From Anopheles merus (lineage: Eukaryota; Arthropoda; Insecta; Diptera; Culicidae): a DNA stretch of 64,000 bases. Shown here in pieces: positions 27,201 through 46,018 of the stretch. The DNA lies in NCBI RefSeq assembly GCF_017562075.2, contig NC_054085.1:1116001-1180000 (forward strand), written 5' to 3'. Position 1 is the stretch's first letter, and each line of letters begins with the position of its first letter. A program made the position numbers and the translations under genes. The notes beneath the pieces are model-generated. The model had not been told where the DNA came from. It did no database searches and saw only the letters and a list, made by a program, of their open reading frames with translations.

Positions 27201-30200
27201 TTGGCGTTGTTGTAAACAGTTTTGTTCACCATTGAGAGTGAATCTTGCGCTTTGCATGATGGGAATCTACCTGGTAAACATTACGGAAAACATTGTTGTT
27301 AAGAATCAAGGGAAGTAGTAAGATTGGCGATAGATTGACGTTTATTAGGAGAAAGAAAAATAAAACATCTGGAAGGGTTTATTGAAGAAAATATGAAGAA
27401 AACATCTTTGCTTGATGTGGGAGGAACCAAGCAGGTCTGCAAGTAAAATATAACGCAGATTTTTTGTTCTTATTTGGTGTAAGCTACTCACAGTATCATG
27501 AAATATTTCAAAATACGTTCCCTTGGTAATATCCTGATAGCCCGGTTTTATCCAATACCCTCGACGTTTAGAGCAACAGCGCCTGATGGATGACTGTAAT
27601 TATCCATAAAGCACTGGGAACTAGAGTACCAGACCCGTGACGGATGACATTGGATCGTACAGCATGAAATAGACATGAACATGTTTGGTTCGCATACATC
27701 AGATCCCTGCAAACGTTCCGCTCCCGGTTCTGCATTGCCAGGACTCAACCGTCCAATTAAGCAGCGAAACCAGCGCCAACGTTTAAGCGCCAATCTGAAC
27801 GATTTTAGCCATCTACCTGCCTCGCGAACTATCACCGATCACCGGTGCTTGACCATGCTTCGATCATACTGTGCGGTACACTCGTTGGTTGGTAGATTTA
27901 TTGGAGCAACAGCAATGGTATGTACCAGCTATATTTTCAGGCCCGCTAAAACGCAACATGGATTGCAATTTAGCTCGATGACGAGGTTCGTAACGTCGCT
28001 GTGTTGACTAGACCCGCGTGCCTCCTCCCCACCACCATCACCCTATGATAGGCGGGTGACGGACGACAAAATGCAAAACCGCACGTGTTACTGGATCGAG
28101 TCGTCCACCGAAAAAGGGCCGCCAGTAAAGGGGACTCCCAGCAATGTGAGCCAGCTTTTGCCGCGAGTAGATTACGGTTACGGTGAAACCCTCGCTTGCG
28201 GGTTGCGGGTTGCTCTGTTGCGAACTCCGGTAAGCAATGGAATGCATCTCTCCGTACTGAACGAGGCGAGCGTGTGAAGGGAGAATTTAGCTGATTTGAT
28301 TCCTTTTTGGATGAAAACGGTGTTTGGCAATGGTGAATTAATCTATTATGGGATGAATGTACATGTCGATCGGGCTTACATGAATTATTTTAAGCTATCT
28401 TTACCTGAGACCCAAAAATATCGGTTGAAGACGATATACTGAATTTATGAAATAGCCACAAAACGACGTTGGACCTCGTTATATTAATTTTATGTAAAAA
28501 CATTTATTTTTAGTAAGCCGCATTATACAAGTATGAATAATATTCGAAGGTCTCGAGCTTTAATTCTGCTGGATTTAAAGTATTGCGTAAGGCAATACAA
28601 ACGCCTCGACCGGTTTCGATGTCCTCGTAGAACGTCCAGCCATACAGTGTAAGTGATTAGTTACGGACAGTACAGTGGCCACGGGGGTACGCCGCTACGT
28701 TGCTTTCACTTGGTACGCTCGTATAGTACAGAGCTAAAAGTAAACATAGATCCATGTGATGTGACGTAGTGGTACCCTCCCGTGTCTATCACAACATGCC
28801 CGTTCAAGATTCCCGTTCGATCGTACGCCGATCCCAGCAGTCGACGACAAGACGAGGCTCGGTTCACATAAGCCATGATTCTAGCCCACAAGAAACCAAA
28901 GAGTTGCCTGACATCCGTGTTCGTGTGCATTTAAAGTGTGTATGTTCATTGAACCACATGGCGAAACGGTTGAATGTCCGCCCGTTCGCTCTGGTCCGAG
29001 AACGTGTACCGCCTGTTTGGAGCTGCATATTTCTCCCGTCCATCCGGTTTCAGCCGGAGTAACAACCGTTCGTGAAGTTCACGCTAGAATAGCAACTTCT
29101 CTACGTCCAGCCGAGGGATGCCCGGAGGAGAAAGATCACTGATTCGATGGTCCCGTTAGGCCGTTTGTTGGCCGATGAAGTGCCCACGAGATCGCGCACG
29201 CCACATCATCACAGACAGGCGTCGGGCCGACGAAAAGAGCCCCAATCGACCAAGGTCGGCTCGGAACAGCTGGCAGCTGAGGCAGCTGGTTTATAGTGGA
29301 GCTGTCCGCATCAAACGGTAAGGTGATAATTTTTCCACCACAGCATCAACCCCCAACCACTCCACTTATATGCCTAATCCCTAACCATGCGATCCATGCT
29401 ATTCCAGATACTTCTCGTCGGCGGGCACGGTTTTGCGTTGTTAGTCCCAGCAACCGGGAAAGGGGATGAAAAAAAAGGTTGCACATCAAATTCTGCTCTT
29501 CCCTTTTGAGTTACAGCACCCGATAACCCGAAGGAATGACCCTTACAACGAGCGACTCGAGAAGATCGCTACGATGTATTAGCGCTAGACAGTACCGGTT
29601 GGTCATCATGTAAATGAGTTTAATACGATATGATTGATCATCGATAAGCTAAGTTACATCGATCAGTTTAAGTCAAGCTAATGTACTTAGAGTGTAGATT
29701 CTATTGTTTTCAATTTGTTGACAATTATCTTACTTTCACGATGAACGATCGTTTGTACTGATCATTCAAAGTTGTAAAATCTTGGCTATCAGCATAAGTA
29801 TTGCTTACGTGTGCAGAAATGTTTGGAAACGATTGTCGTTTTTCTTTTTCATATCCAATAATTTTACAAGTATTTTAAGGAAGAACTAGTTAAGAAATCG
29901 GTTAAAAACTATTACTTCAATAAGCACGATGTATCGTCGATATATTTCCTCTATATGCTTAATATATACAGTGCAATTACAATACAATCCTCAAGATTGT
30001 ACGTAGCTCAATCAATTTGTCTCAGTACGAAATTTCGCCTTTTTGTTGTGGACAAATTGTCGAAGCAGCGCGTAGCCGCATAAATTTCTGCAATCAAATT
30101 TGTCAATGGTCATCCAGCCCTATTGCCAAGAGCCAATGCAAGAGAAGGACGTTGAGTTTTTTATGACATAAGAAATACGTCAAGAAAAGAAGGCTAGAAC

Positions 30201-33069
30201 CTGGTAGAATTGAGCATTAATATTAATTTCTGATTTACATTTCGTACGCGTTCGTTTCTTCATGTGTTGTGCATTTTCGTTTCGACCGACCCGATCTAGG
30301 CGGCTAGGCAAAGGATGTACATCATACATGATGCGTTGTTTTGGATCCGAGTTATATGAATCCATCCAGGACCTTTCCATACGCCCGAGCGGCTCGGATA
30401 ATTTTGAACTATCTTGTTCATGTTCTTCAAGATAAGTTTCCAGTTGCAGTCAGTCACAGATTTGGACTGGTATGAATTGTTTTGCTTTAATGTATTGTTG
30501 CCACTGTTCTTTTGTGGATATATGGTCTCGTTCGTACAATTATAATTGCATTACGTACGCTGCCTTGTAAACTGATTTCAAGGCATCTGTCATCGCAAGA
30601 CCGTATCGGGAAGAATTGTGTTCGGGGTTAATGCTAGTTTTCATCCTGTTGCAATGCTAGTTTTGTGTTGAATTAAAGGGTTAAAGCTAAAAACCTGTTG
30701 TTGCCAAGGTGTGTTGATAACTTTTTATATTTCTAGGCTACAAATCCATTGCATAATCTTAATATTTTTCTCTTCTACGTAGTCATATGAATGTCTTAAT
30801 AAGCACAAATCGAACCACAATTTGCAAAAAAAGCCTGAATAGCAGTAATAATATTACTAAAGAGAGTAAATAAATTAAACTTACAAAACTATGTAAGGTA
30901 TTGCTAACCAAAATTAAAGTTTATTAAAAGTCATATATCACATACGAGTAAAAAATAGTTAGTAAGTAAAAAAATTATAAAATTAGCTCTCTTTACAGGT
31001 CAATATAAAATAACTTGTAGTGATTGTTCATAAATTACGATAGTAAACGTAATATCAATAATGAAAGATCTTTTAGAAATCATGTGTATTTTATCATTGT
31101 TTTGGAATTTAGTAATTGCTGTAAATACACGTGTAATTTCTATTAGCCGTGTTACTGTTACAGCTTATGCAAAGTCTATACTAATGGTTTGGAAAGCTTA
31201 CGAGGCCTAACTAAATGCCATTTGAAACTTAAACAGAGCTTGGAAAGAATAATTATATTTTAGAATCTTTTTTTTTATGCACATATTTACCTTTTCATTG
31301 TTGATTACAGTTTCAAGGAGAGTTGGCCAGAACACAGAAAAACACAACTGCACGGTAAATCGTGTTTGTCAGGCTTTGTAAAAAACGCTTCAAATTATTG
31401 TCTCCCCACAGGAGGTCTAGCCACGAACTCTTACACACTCGTGATTCGGACGGACGGCACATCCAAAGGTAGTGCAGAAACGTTGAACGTTGATTCCGTG
31501 TCCGCCTTCTCGATACGCTGCATCCTCAGGATGGAAAAGGTTGTCTGTAAAATGTAACGTACAGCTTAATTTCCCTGAAGCACGGAATTTTCCTTGAAGC
31601 GCTGTCTGAGAATTGCTGTTTCGTTTGCCAACTGGAGTCCAAAAACGATAACTTTAATATTGTATCTTCGCTTACCCTCGCATCGTTTTGACAGTTTCCT
31701 GGCGGTGCAGCCATCATTCGTATTCTGATCCGTAATATCGCTGAAACCATCGAAATGCTGACCTCCCGTGGTGAAGCATGAATGATTTCTGGGGATATAC
31801 CATAACATTCTTGATGCAAATGCTTTATTTGTTAGGGAATGTTTAAGGCCTTTCGTTGGGGCTTTTCCTAGGAAAAAAAACTTTAATTGCATGTTTACAT
31901 ACGACATGCCCTTGATCTTTATTGAATTATCGTATAAAAACGCATAGTCTTTTACGTTGTTTTGTCACATAATGAGAGCATCTGGCAGAATTCATCAACA
32001 GTAAAAGCAATTGCTCTAAGTATTTCGGTTGCACCACTGCCATTCAAACATCCATAATAAAAACGGCAGTAAGAAAATTGGAATAAAAGCTATCGATTTC
32101 ATTCATAACACAAAACCGTTTCAGATGAACCCGAATCAGCTTACAGAAAGGAGACATTTCAAGGTTAACTCAGTTTGCTTGCGGTATGTGGGAGGATGCC
32201 GTTTGCATAGGTGTATGTGTACCTTTTCATCCGCTGCTCGGTAAAATGTTTGTTCGATGATGAAATTCGTGAAATTCACTCTTTTGTTATTGTTACGTGT
32301 TCCAGGAAAGAAATCGGATAATGTGCCAAGAGTCTACATCCATCCGTAAAGAATAGTACGGTGAGACCGAAACAATCTTGCGAGAGGAAGTAACGTTTTG
32401 ACCGCACATTGATAAATTCACGTAGAATCTTTAAATTTATCTTAAATGTCAAATTCATGGCCAATAAAGGATATCAGTCGCTAATGGAGTCTTCGCTAAA
32501 AATCTTTTAAAATAAGAAAACAATTGTTCACTTTTTAACTAATAAACAAATTAGTAAATAAAATGAATAACTGTTAAATTGCGTTGATTTTAAGTTTAAT
32601 AAATACCTCATTGAAATGATATTAACAGGTACAGGTATACTATTTTCATTAGACCTTTTTTGACATTAGAACTTTACCCTTCTCGTCCAATCTTCTTGGT
32701 CCATCCTTCAAGATAGCCCTGAAATTTCATTAAATATAAGAATTTATATTTATTTACTGAAAATATTCATTTTAATAATTTTGCCTCGATCTCATTGATT
32801 TTGATCGCATTGAAATTTTATTAATAAATATATGAATCTAATAATCATTTCTAAAACGAGCAAAGTAAATCAAAATGCATAACAAGAGTAAATAAAATCT
32901 AAAATAAAATAACAGTTGTGTTTTTTTAATGATTCAATTTTTTCATTACTGTTTATTTCATAGATTTAAAAAACGAATTTCTTATAAGTTCACTCTAGCC
33001 ACTTGGTACTGAGGCTCATGAGCAAGTATCATAGTTAGGTTATAGTTGAGTAAAGTTACGAGAGATAAA
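18208..33069. other. long non-coding stretch between mam and Prosap
   Basis: About 15 kb with no gene I can support. GC-richer segments occur at about 22.2-22.7 and 28.0-29.5 kb; the rest is AT-rich. The longest plus-strand frame, with an ATG at 22795 and stop at 23200-23202 (135 residues, hydrophobic), has no recognisable motif. The stretch may contain untranslated Prosap exons or enhancers, which cannot be seen by eye. Confidence 0.5.
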
Positions 33070-33073
33070 AAGA

Positions 33074-33111
<38 letters not shown>

Positions 33112-33112
33112 T

Positions 33113-33143
<31 letters not shown>

Positions 33144-33147
33144 TAGA
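33070..33147. repeat. (GA)n microsatellite
   Basis: About 78 bases of AG repeats interrupted regularly by ATAG. GA arrays can bind GAGA-factor-type proteins in insects, but no function is shown here. The Leu/Ser-rich antisense frame over it is an artefact. Confidence 0.95.
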
Positions 33148-37740
<4,593 letters not shown>

Positions 37741-39166
37741 CTAGCTGATTTACCCGGTTTCATGCGGGATAAAATTGATGTCTCGTTTTAATCAAAAATA
37801 GAAGTGTAATCAATTCGAGGAGTACAAAAACAATGATTACAACGATTCTATCCCAAAGCTTCAAATCTTTTTATCGGTCGTAATAACCGTAGGTATTTAA
37901 GATCTGCTATGGCTATCATCTGTTTGGATACCATTGAGTTTTTGGTTTACCGCGGAGTTTATTGGACCGATATACCATATATAGGTACTCCCCGATATAT
38001 GCTTTAGCTGTTCCAGTAAACCTGGTTTTACCCAACATAGTATAAGTTGACGATTAAGTATTATAAGTTGTAAATACAGGTATCTGAGTACACATTTCTT
38101 TTTTATGTGTGTATATCATTGACGTTTAATAAACAAATAATATGATACAGAACATTATTTTTAACAGAAAATAAGAATTATGATACAGTGATATATTTAT
38201 TTGCAAATAATTATATTATTGTAATCAACAGATAACTTTTATCAAGCTCTAAAACCAATCTCGGGCAGTGGAGCACCGTTCATATGGGTACCTTTTATCC
38301 AGCTCTTCGTTTATCCATGCAGTTCAAAAGTGACAGTTTAATACAAAGGTGACATTGAGTGCTGAAGAGGATATTTGAAAAAAAGGTTGTAAGAGCATAT
38401 TGTCATAACAAAAATCGCTCTAAATGATAAAACCTTTCCAATTATCTCTTTGGCAAAGCATGAAGTTAATAAAAACTGGCTACACTTTTCCAAAAACAGT
38501 ATAAAATAAAAAAAACAGGAATTTGTGATTAAATATATAATTCTCATTATCCGTGTTTTTCGAGTATCCAGACGAGGTCGGGTCCCGATTAGCCCGAAAA
38601 AACGGCGCCCCACTGTATATATATAGAGTTAAAACTGCTAGTCATTCAATAGCCCCGCTGCCATGATTACTAACGGCCTTTTTGTGGATTTTGCAAGGAA
38701 AAATATATCATTTTATGTCTTTATCAAGCTACAATTTGCGCTGTTGGAACTGTTTGCGAAGCTCTAATTCTAACTGCTAAAACTATGGTCGAAAAAACTG
38801 CTTACCCTCACAACCTACTTTCATGCGAGGTCACTGGCGTTATAACGCTATCGCGATTGCTAGGCCTTATGCGAGCTCGCAAACTGCTCGAATTAGTTTT
38901 GCGGGTTTTCAACGCTAGTGTAAACCGCGCTTCACACCAACTGTCAAAGTGCTGTATACAACAACAACAATCTTGTCCTTTGTATGGGAGTTAGAAAATT
39001 GCAATTAAATTAAGTTTAGTGTAATATCCGAACATGTAGTAAGTCTTAAAATCTATTCTCATACCACCATAAGGTGTGTGCAAAGTTTCGTTGAAAATGA
39101 TCCAGCCGTTTCAGAGTTTGCTCGCAACAAACACCGTGACACGAGATTTATATATATATAGATAAA
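37741..39166 (+). mobile_element. dispersed-repeat-like unit (CTAGCTGATTTACCCGG ... TATATATATAGAT)
   Basis: The left edge CTAGCTGATTTACCCGG is of a type found at the ends of many insect interspersed repeats. The right edge ends GATCCAGCCGTTTCAGAG...TTATATATATATAGAT, which resembles the 3' ends of insect LINE-type or similar elements as I remember them. There is no reverse transcriptase or transposase frame, so it is a non-autonomous or decayed copy. About 1.43 kb long, of which about 350 bases look like a later insertion (38266-38615). The class is uncertain. Confidence 0.5.
38266..38615. mobile_element. MITE-like nested insertion with 15-bp inverted termini
   Basis: The left end CAGTGGAGCACCGTT and the reverse complement of the right end CAGTGGGGCGCCGTT match at 13 of 15 positions, 350 bases apart. 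CAGT... termini are typical of pogo/Tigger-type DNA transposons. A TA follows the right end, but the left flank is GG rather than TA, so the target duplication is not confirmed. There is no transposase frame. Confidence 0.5.
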
Positions 39167-39411
39167 TACTAATCTTCTTCTTTTCTTTTCTATTGAATGT
39201 TAAGTAGGTTTTCCATAAAAACAATTTTCCTACTCTAATTTTAAACCCCATATAATGGATAAATTTTTATGTTGCAGTCAGCATAGCTAAACTAAATAGC
39301 TAAAGCTAAATAGTTTATGTTAGCGAAGGAAAGTGAAATTATTGAACCCACTGTTCTAATCCCAATCATCTCTGTATAACACGACCATAGTATGTGATTT
39401 TAAACGTAGTA

Positions 39412-39447
<36 letters not shown>

Positions 39448-39512
39448 GCTATTACTTCTATTACTACTAATACTACTACTACTAATACTACTACTAGTAC
39501 TATTACTACTAT
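39412..39512. repeat. (ACT)n microsatellite, interrupted
   Basis: About 100 bases of ACT units, pure at the left and interrupted by ATT and AGT variants to the right. Confidence 0.95.
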
Positions 39513-42500
39513 TGTCAACATAATTTAAGTATAGTATGTGATTTTAAATGTTTTATTAATTTCATCTTTATTACTAAAAAGTGCATTGCGTGCAAATAAT
39601 GAACCTATTTTAAGAAAGACATTTCGCCCTTTGTGTTTGCTTGCATGCATATCACTAACCTATCATTAACTGTAATTAACTGTATTTCATATTCTTTTAC
39701 AAGTATTAAAAAACTGTACCTGTTACTTTTAACTTATATTGTTTTAGAATTCTGATTCCAGAAAATAAAACCATAAAAGATGGCCATTGAAATTTGGAAA
39801 AAGCCACTTTCTTTAAGTTTTATTATTAAGAATGTTGCTTATGTTGCAGCAACATGTTTGAATCCCCTTTTAAAAGGTTGATAATTTGGTGGTGTTTGTT
39901 GTATCACGAACAGTAAACAATACTTACACAAACGCAAGTTTCCGGGCTATAGCACAAAGTGGATCCGGACCACAAATGGGCGTTTGCGTTTAATACTACG
40001 TACATGTCATCACACGAAAACAACGCTCCAAGAAGGATGGATTGTAGACGTGCGGGTTTGTTAGACACCAAACACGAGTCGATAAGGATGCGTCTGCGCT
40101 TTAATAAACGCATCCCAGCTCGGTCGCTTGTCGGTATTCGTATATGTGTATGTATGTGTACTAACTGAATGTTTTCAGGGTTTGTATAAAGGATAGTGAG
40201 CGTAACTATGTACAATTTGCTGGGGTCGTTCATCAAGAACACAAAAAAACAGAGAGGGGTGGTGATTGCATTTTGCTTTTTGCCTGTGAAATATATTTGA
40301 AAGGTTAAAAATATCTAACACATTTTGTCGTGAGAAATCAATAACGTTTCCTTACTTACTTTCTATAACATGGTCGATGTGTTATGTGTACTAAATTAAA
40401 TTTAAGTTAATAAGGATTATAATTCTTCTAACAAACATTTTAATTTAATATGTGCATAACTGCAATACACCATGCTCAATGTTCAAATTGTGTGTGCGTG
40501 TGTTGTTTATCATGTTTATCAATGTTTTTGTGTGCAAATTTTCATTTCACCGACATGAAAATGCGAAAGGATGCGAAGAGTGAAAATGAAGAAAATTGTT
40601 ATCACAGTATAGATACAGTTAAACGAAATTTTGTTTCGATAATTGCCTATACATTTCCTTGCTTGTTTTTGATTGAAAATGCTGTAACATACCATAAGGT
40701 AATGTAGCGTAGTACTGATAATTTACTAATTTTTCTTTGTGTATCTTCTTTTATTGAAATAGATGTAATATAACTTTATTTACGTTGATTTATTCAATGC
40801 CATCATGAAGCAAATTAACCGGTATAAATAAATAGAAACCGCGTGGTGCAAAGTTCTAACGCGCAGAAATACTGTTCATTGACCTTTCGTACATTACATG
40901 GGGGATTAGTTCCTCAAAACCCATAATCATCCACCACGAAGGGATGTGTAAAGTTCTTTAAATCGAAAAGCAGAAAAAATGGAAACGGTTGTTGATACTC
41001 TCTGATCCCGAACTTTCTTAGGTTGTGTTAATACTCTTGCTTGCATATTTAGTTCAGTTTTGTGATATCTGAAAAAATATGTATCTTGTTTGATTGATAA
41101 ATTTTAAAAGTTTTAAAATGCACTAACAGATAATGGAGTCAGATTCAGATTCATATGCAATGTATTGTTGGTACACGTTGTATTTTTTGTTTTGCATTTA
41201 TTGCGCAAATTGTCCAATCATTCTGTTAAATCCGTCCATATAATTTTTAATGTTATGAGCCCTCTGTGTAACACATGATTTCTTTCAATCTAGTCAACTA
41301 TTTACATCCTGCTTGTTTATGACAAATTTTGCAGTACAGTATGGCGGTTGACGTTAGGGTGGTTTTTGCCAATGTGGTAGAATATGGAGGAGGTTGTGAG
41401 AATTAAACAGTTATTCTTTTTGTTGCTTCGCACAGTGTGTTAGTTTAGGAAAAACTTTCCATGGTTTTACCTTATCTTGATTTCTAGTATCAGCGCCACA
41501 TTGGAAGTATAACACAGCTTAAATAACATATTATTCATTGAATATGAGACCTATGAGCATCGTGAAAGTAATTTAATATTTATGCCAGATGTCAAATTTA
41601 CTTTAATTGTTTACATATTATATATGTTTTATCGTTGTTAGTTTATTGTTATACTTCAAACGTTATACGTTAAACGTATAAACGTATAAACGTTATACTT
41701 CAAAATAGATGCTAAATTTAATCTTTTGATTAGCCAATCATGAAAATGATGCGCTTCATTTCATTTTTTCATTATTTTTTAAATAGCTTACGTAATGCTT
41801 CTGCAAGATTCTCATTACCTTGGAGGAAACGGTTTGATTTACCGTAATATAATAGATGCTTTGCTACTATCGCCGTTAAATCCCGTAGTGCGACCCAACT
41901 TTAAGTTTTCTGGCGAAAAAACCAAAATCATACATTTAGAGTGGCGAGAGGCACAGCCGCGCAAGGCACTTTGGAAAGTCGGACATTCCATTGGCAGGCG
42001 TTTAATACCTTTCTCTGTTGTTTCGATCGTGCCTCGCTTAGTGTGAGCATTTTTTGAGAGCATTAGTGTTGCAACTGTAAGAAGAGCTAAAGACTAAAGA
42101 TTATGTGTATCCGCCGACAAAGTGAACAGCCTCGCCACTCCTGTAGATAAATGTGATAAACACATGCCGAAAGAGGAAAGAATTGTTCAAACTAACTGCT
42201 GTGCTGTCTAGTTCGCAATTACGGTGGTTAAATAATCGTGAAATTGTTTGGTTTGTTTTGCGTTTTATTTGACAGTGTAGGTAGCGGGACTGTTATGGTG
42301 GGTTACAAATTTGTTCTGTTATTATCATCATCGTATCTTTTTGTATTATAATATTTCTTTTTAACAAAGGGAGCCCAAATTTGTCTATGTGCTTGTGCGT
42401 TTTATTAGATTATATATTTTATTATAATATGTTTGACGGAAGTGTGTAAAAATCTTAAATATTGCTACATCTCGGGACGATTCAATTTTGTTTAATTTTT

Positions 42501-45500
42501 TTTTTAATGTAATGATAATTTAATAATATTAAAAAATTATGACACAATTATTCAAAATGATGAAATGCTACATCGCTAGCTGCAACAGTCCAATGGACGT
42601 AAAACAATAGCTTTGATGATCGCTCGTTTTTGAGGATATCAACGTTATTCGGTGAGAGTTTCAAGCTGACCATTGGGCATCAGCGAAATGGAAAGGAAAC
42701 CGCCCAAAACCTGTTGCCTAAATTGATGGTGTCCTCCAAAAGTTGTTTTTTGTTGACTCGCTCTGTCTGACAGAGAAGCTGACAGAGAAGAAAACGACTT
42801 GTGGCATATATGCTGTTTTTTTTTTTGCTGGAATGATTAACACTTTATGCTGCTAGTATAAGTAAGTTAATATATAATAGCATTCGGTCTGCCGAGGAAT
42901 CGCGGCTAGTCATACTGAAGAGAAAACGAAGTATCAATACTAAAAACTATCACCTCATTGAGCCGTGCGCATTTTCGCCATTTTGTGTTATTTTTCAGTT
43001 TATCTTTTATTGTTGAAATCATATAGCCTTAAAATAAATGAATATACGAAAATAGTCCATAAAAAACATGTCCCGTTTGTGATCTATTCGGCAACGAATG
43101 CTTCCAGCAGTACTTAAGACAGGTTCATGGAGTTTAAAATTGATGGCTTGTTTATTTCCGTAGTGATGCATTTCTCGCCGATGGAGCCAGACCAGCTTGA
43201 GTTAATTAGATCATTTATAATGCTTCAATGTGTATAAATGATTGGCGGGCGTGTCTTGCTTTCGGTTAGTGAAGTAAAATGCATTAGACTACATTTATCT
43301 TGCTCGCTTATTTTGACATTGACCGATACTCTGTAGTACTACTTTCAGTATCAAATTATGTTTGCGTCTATGACAGATTTTACATAGCGATCAGATTGCG
43401 ATAAAACAATATGATAGGCAATTTTTTTATTTTTATAGAGACTTTGATGATGGGCGATGACTTTAATTTAAAATTGTATGAAATATAGCATTTTTATTCA
43501 TTCAACATTCGTGCCTAGGGACATTTAGGAAATATCAAGTTGATTTATACAGGAACAGACTAGGATCAATTGAAGGCCCTATGTGTATGAGTGACTAACA
43601 AGTTCCGTAGTATAGAATGTTTAGTAATTATGTATGATGCCGGCATGAACGTGCGGATTATCACACTTCGAAGGAAAATAAATTGTTTCTGTTGTAAGAA
43701 GCGTAGTAAGTTGTAATCTGTTTTAGTTCCATATTATTTTATATGAGACTATATCTAAGTCATGTATTTTGGATTAGAATTGGATTGATTACATAAATTG
43801 CTTGGAAATCTTTTTTTATTTATTTTAATTAAATAAAAAATGAAATCATGTTATAGGAATCGTTAATCATTAACGCGATAGACAAATTTAGCTCAAATAT
43901 TATATTACCGAGATGATTACATTTGGAGAAGAGAATAACATTTTTGGCCCAAATGATTTCGTTTAGATTATGTAACATATACGAGAATAACATTTTTGGC
44001 ATAACGTATCAACATCAGTAAACAGGAAACAAAATAAACAGAAGAATATAGAATGCTTAAAAAATGGAGATCAAAATCATAGTTTTAATTGTAACGCGCA
44101 CCGGAAACTCCAGATGGTAGTAGATCATGCGAATTAATAGTTGTATGATTGCTTTTTCTATTGATGATAGATAGGAGAAAAAATTGTTAGGTGTGAATGA
44201 TGTTTAATAGAAAAAACGGAGCGATTCAACGGAACACGGATAATGTGTATTTATTGAATATTTTGTATTGATTCATTTATATAAAATATTATTATATTTT
44301 AATATATTTTTATTTAAATAATGTATTTTATTATATTACTTTTCCTCATTTCCTCAAGCTCTTAAAGTTGTTACTTCATCATAACTGCTCAGCTGTAAAG
44401 AACTTTGGAAACCCTACAAATACAAGGGTCGTTTTGAGTTGCAATACTTGTATTCCCTTACCAATGGACGCGGAAAAAGAAACACTTGTCACTGTAATTT
44501 TACTGTTTACTGGCCCTTGAATTTCACCTCTTCATGTATTATTGTAGAAGGTCTGCACGATCGCCTGCCTAACCTTTGACCGTGTCGACGTCCATTAGAA
44601 CTGGTTGTTCCATTGTTGGTTCCTTTATACTCATAGCGAGCGGAATGCCATTCAATGGTTTGAATTGGAAGGCCAATCGTTTGAAAATTTTCACGTGTTT
44701 CTGAGCTTTTGTTTTGACTGCCCTCGTTAGTTCCTTAAGTTTCAAACAGGGTTGGCTTGTGCTTTATAGCTGTCTGTAATCGATCGCTCAGTAAACGATT
44801 GTCCGTGTCACCAAGATCTGGAGCAGTTGGCGTATCGGAAGGAAGCACTTTAAGTGGTAGTATTTGCCTGTTCTTATGTGAAAGTTCGTTCTTCTGTGAA
44901 AGTAAATGGGACGATTCGTTTCAAACTGTAACCGTTGCACTGAATTAGTTCCTTAGATATTCCCGCTACGGTTGCTTAATCCGAGCTATGGGTGGTCGTT
45001 AAGCTATTGTATACATTTAAGTTGCTTCTTTTGGAGACTCAAATGTGATGTTTTACCAAGTTTTCATGTACCATGAGTTTTCTCGATCAACAAAGTTGGT
45101 GAGTGGGTATTCCAAGTGTAGTTCAAATAATGTTACGGCCTATTGAAAATAATGTGACGTGCATTAAACCTGCGCAAACATGATTCAGTTTTATTGTATT
45201 TCAATTTTACTTTATATTATTTTAATAAATATAAAGAGGAAAAAGAGCATGGAAACAAAACATGACAATATGGTTCTAATGTTGGCTGTTTTTACGTTAT
45301 ATTTGTAGTATTTTGAAATTAGTTACTTGATATGTCATATGCCTAGATATTAGCGAATGGATATTCATTTGAAATATACCATTCGAAAAGGAGAGTATTA
45401 CAGTATTGATCAAAAGGCTAAAGATAGAAGCTTCGGTTCTTACATGTTTGGGTTTGGATTTGGGTTTGCAGCAGAGATCGTTGATCGCTCTGGATCAACA

Positions 45501-46018
45501 AGGTTACCAATTTGACTAAACCAAACTCGACACGGGAATGTCACCATCATCATTTAGCAGCCATTTGTAATGAACGAATAGAGGAGCTTGCATACTATGT
45601 CAAAAATTGTAATTTTTTCTGATGCATTTTTGATCAATAATTCGTTCTATAGTTAACTCTGGGAGTTTTCTATATCTTCAGCCCTGCCTGGTGTAATTGG
45701 GATGGGATGAATTATCTGTTGCGAGTTGATATGTAGCGCAAGGATAGTGTATCAAATCATTCATTATCGTGCGTTGTATTAGTCAAACGAATGACAGCTG
45801 CATGGTACGCTAGATTTCCCTCTCGTTAATGTTCTATTTTTAGGCACGAGATATACAAAAAGCTCGAGTGTTGGTCTTCGTATAATTTAATTGAATTGCT
45901 TGTGACTGGAAATAAATCTGGCACAAGTTAATAATGATTTTGAGTTTGTATGCTGTTTCAATGATTTAATAACTCTACTTACTATCACTCTTTCCAGTAT
46001 TACTACTTATTACGTACC
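39513..46018. other. AT-rich non-coding stretch
   Basis: No gene is recognised. It contains a compact palindromic/tandem cluster at 41648-41704, an 18-base direct repeat (43931-43948 and 43983-44000), and many AT runs. The frame at 41795-42046 has no recognisable domain. Confidence 0.5.
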
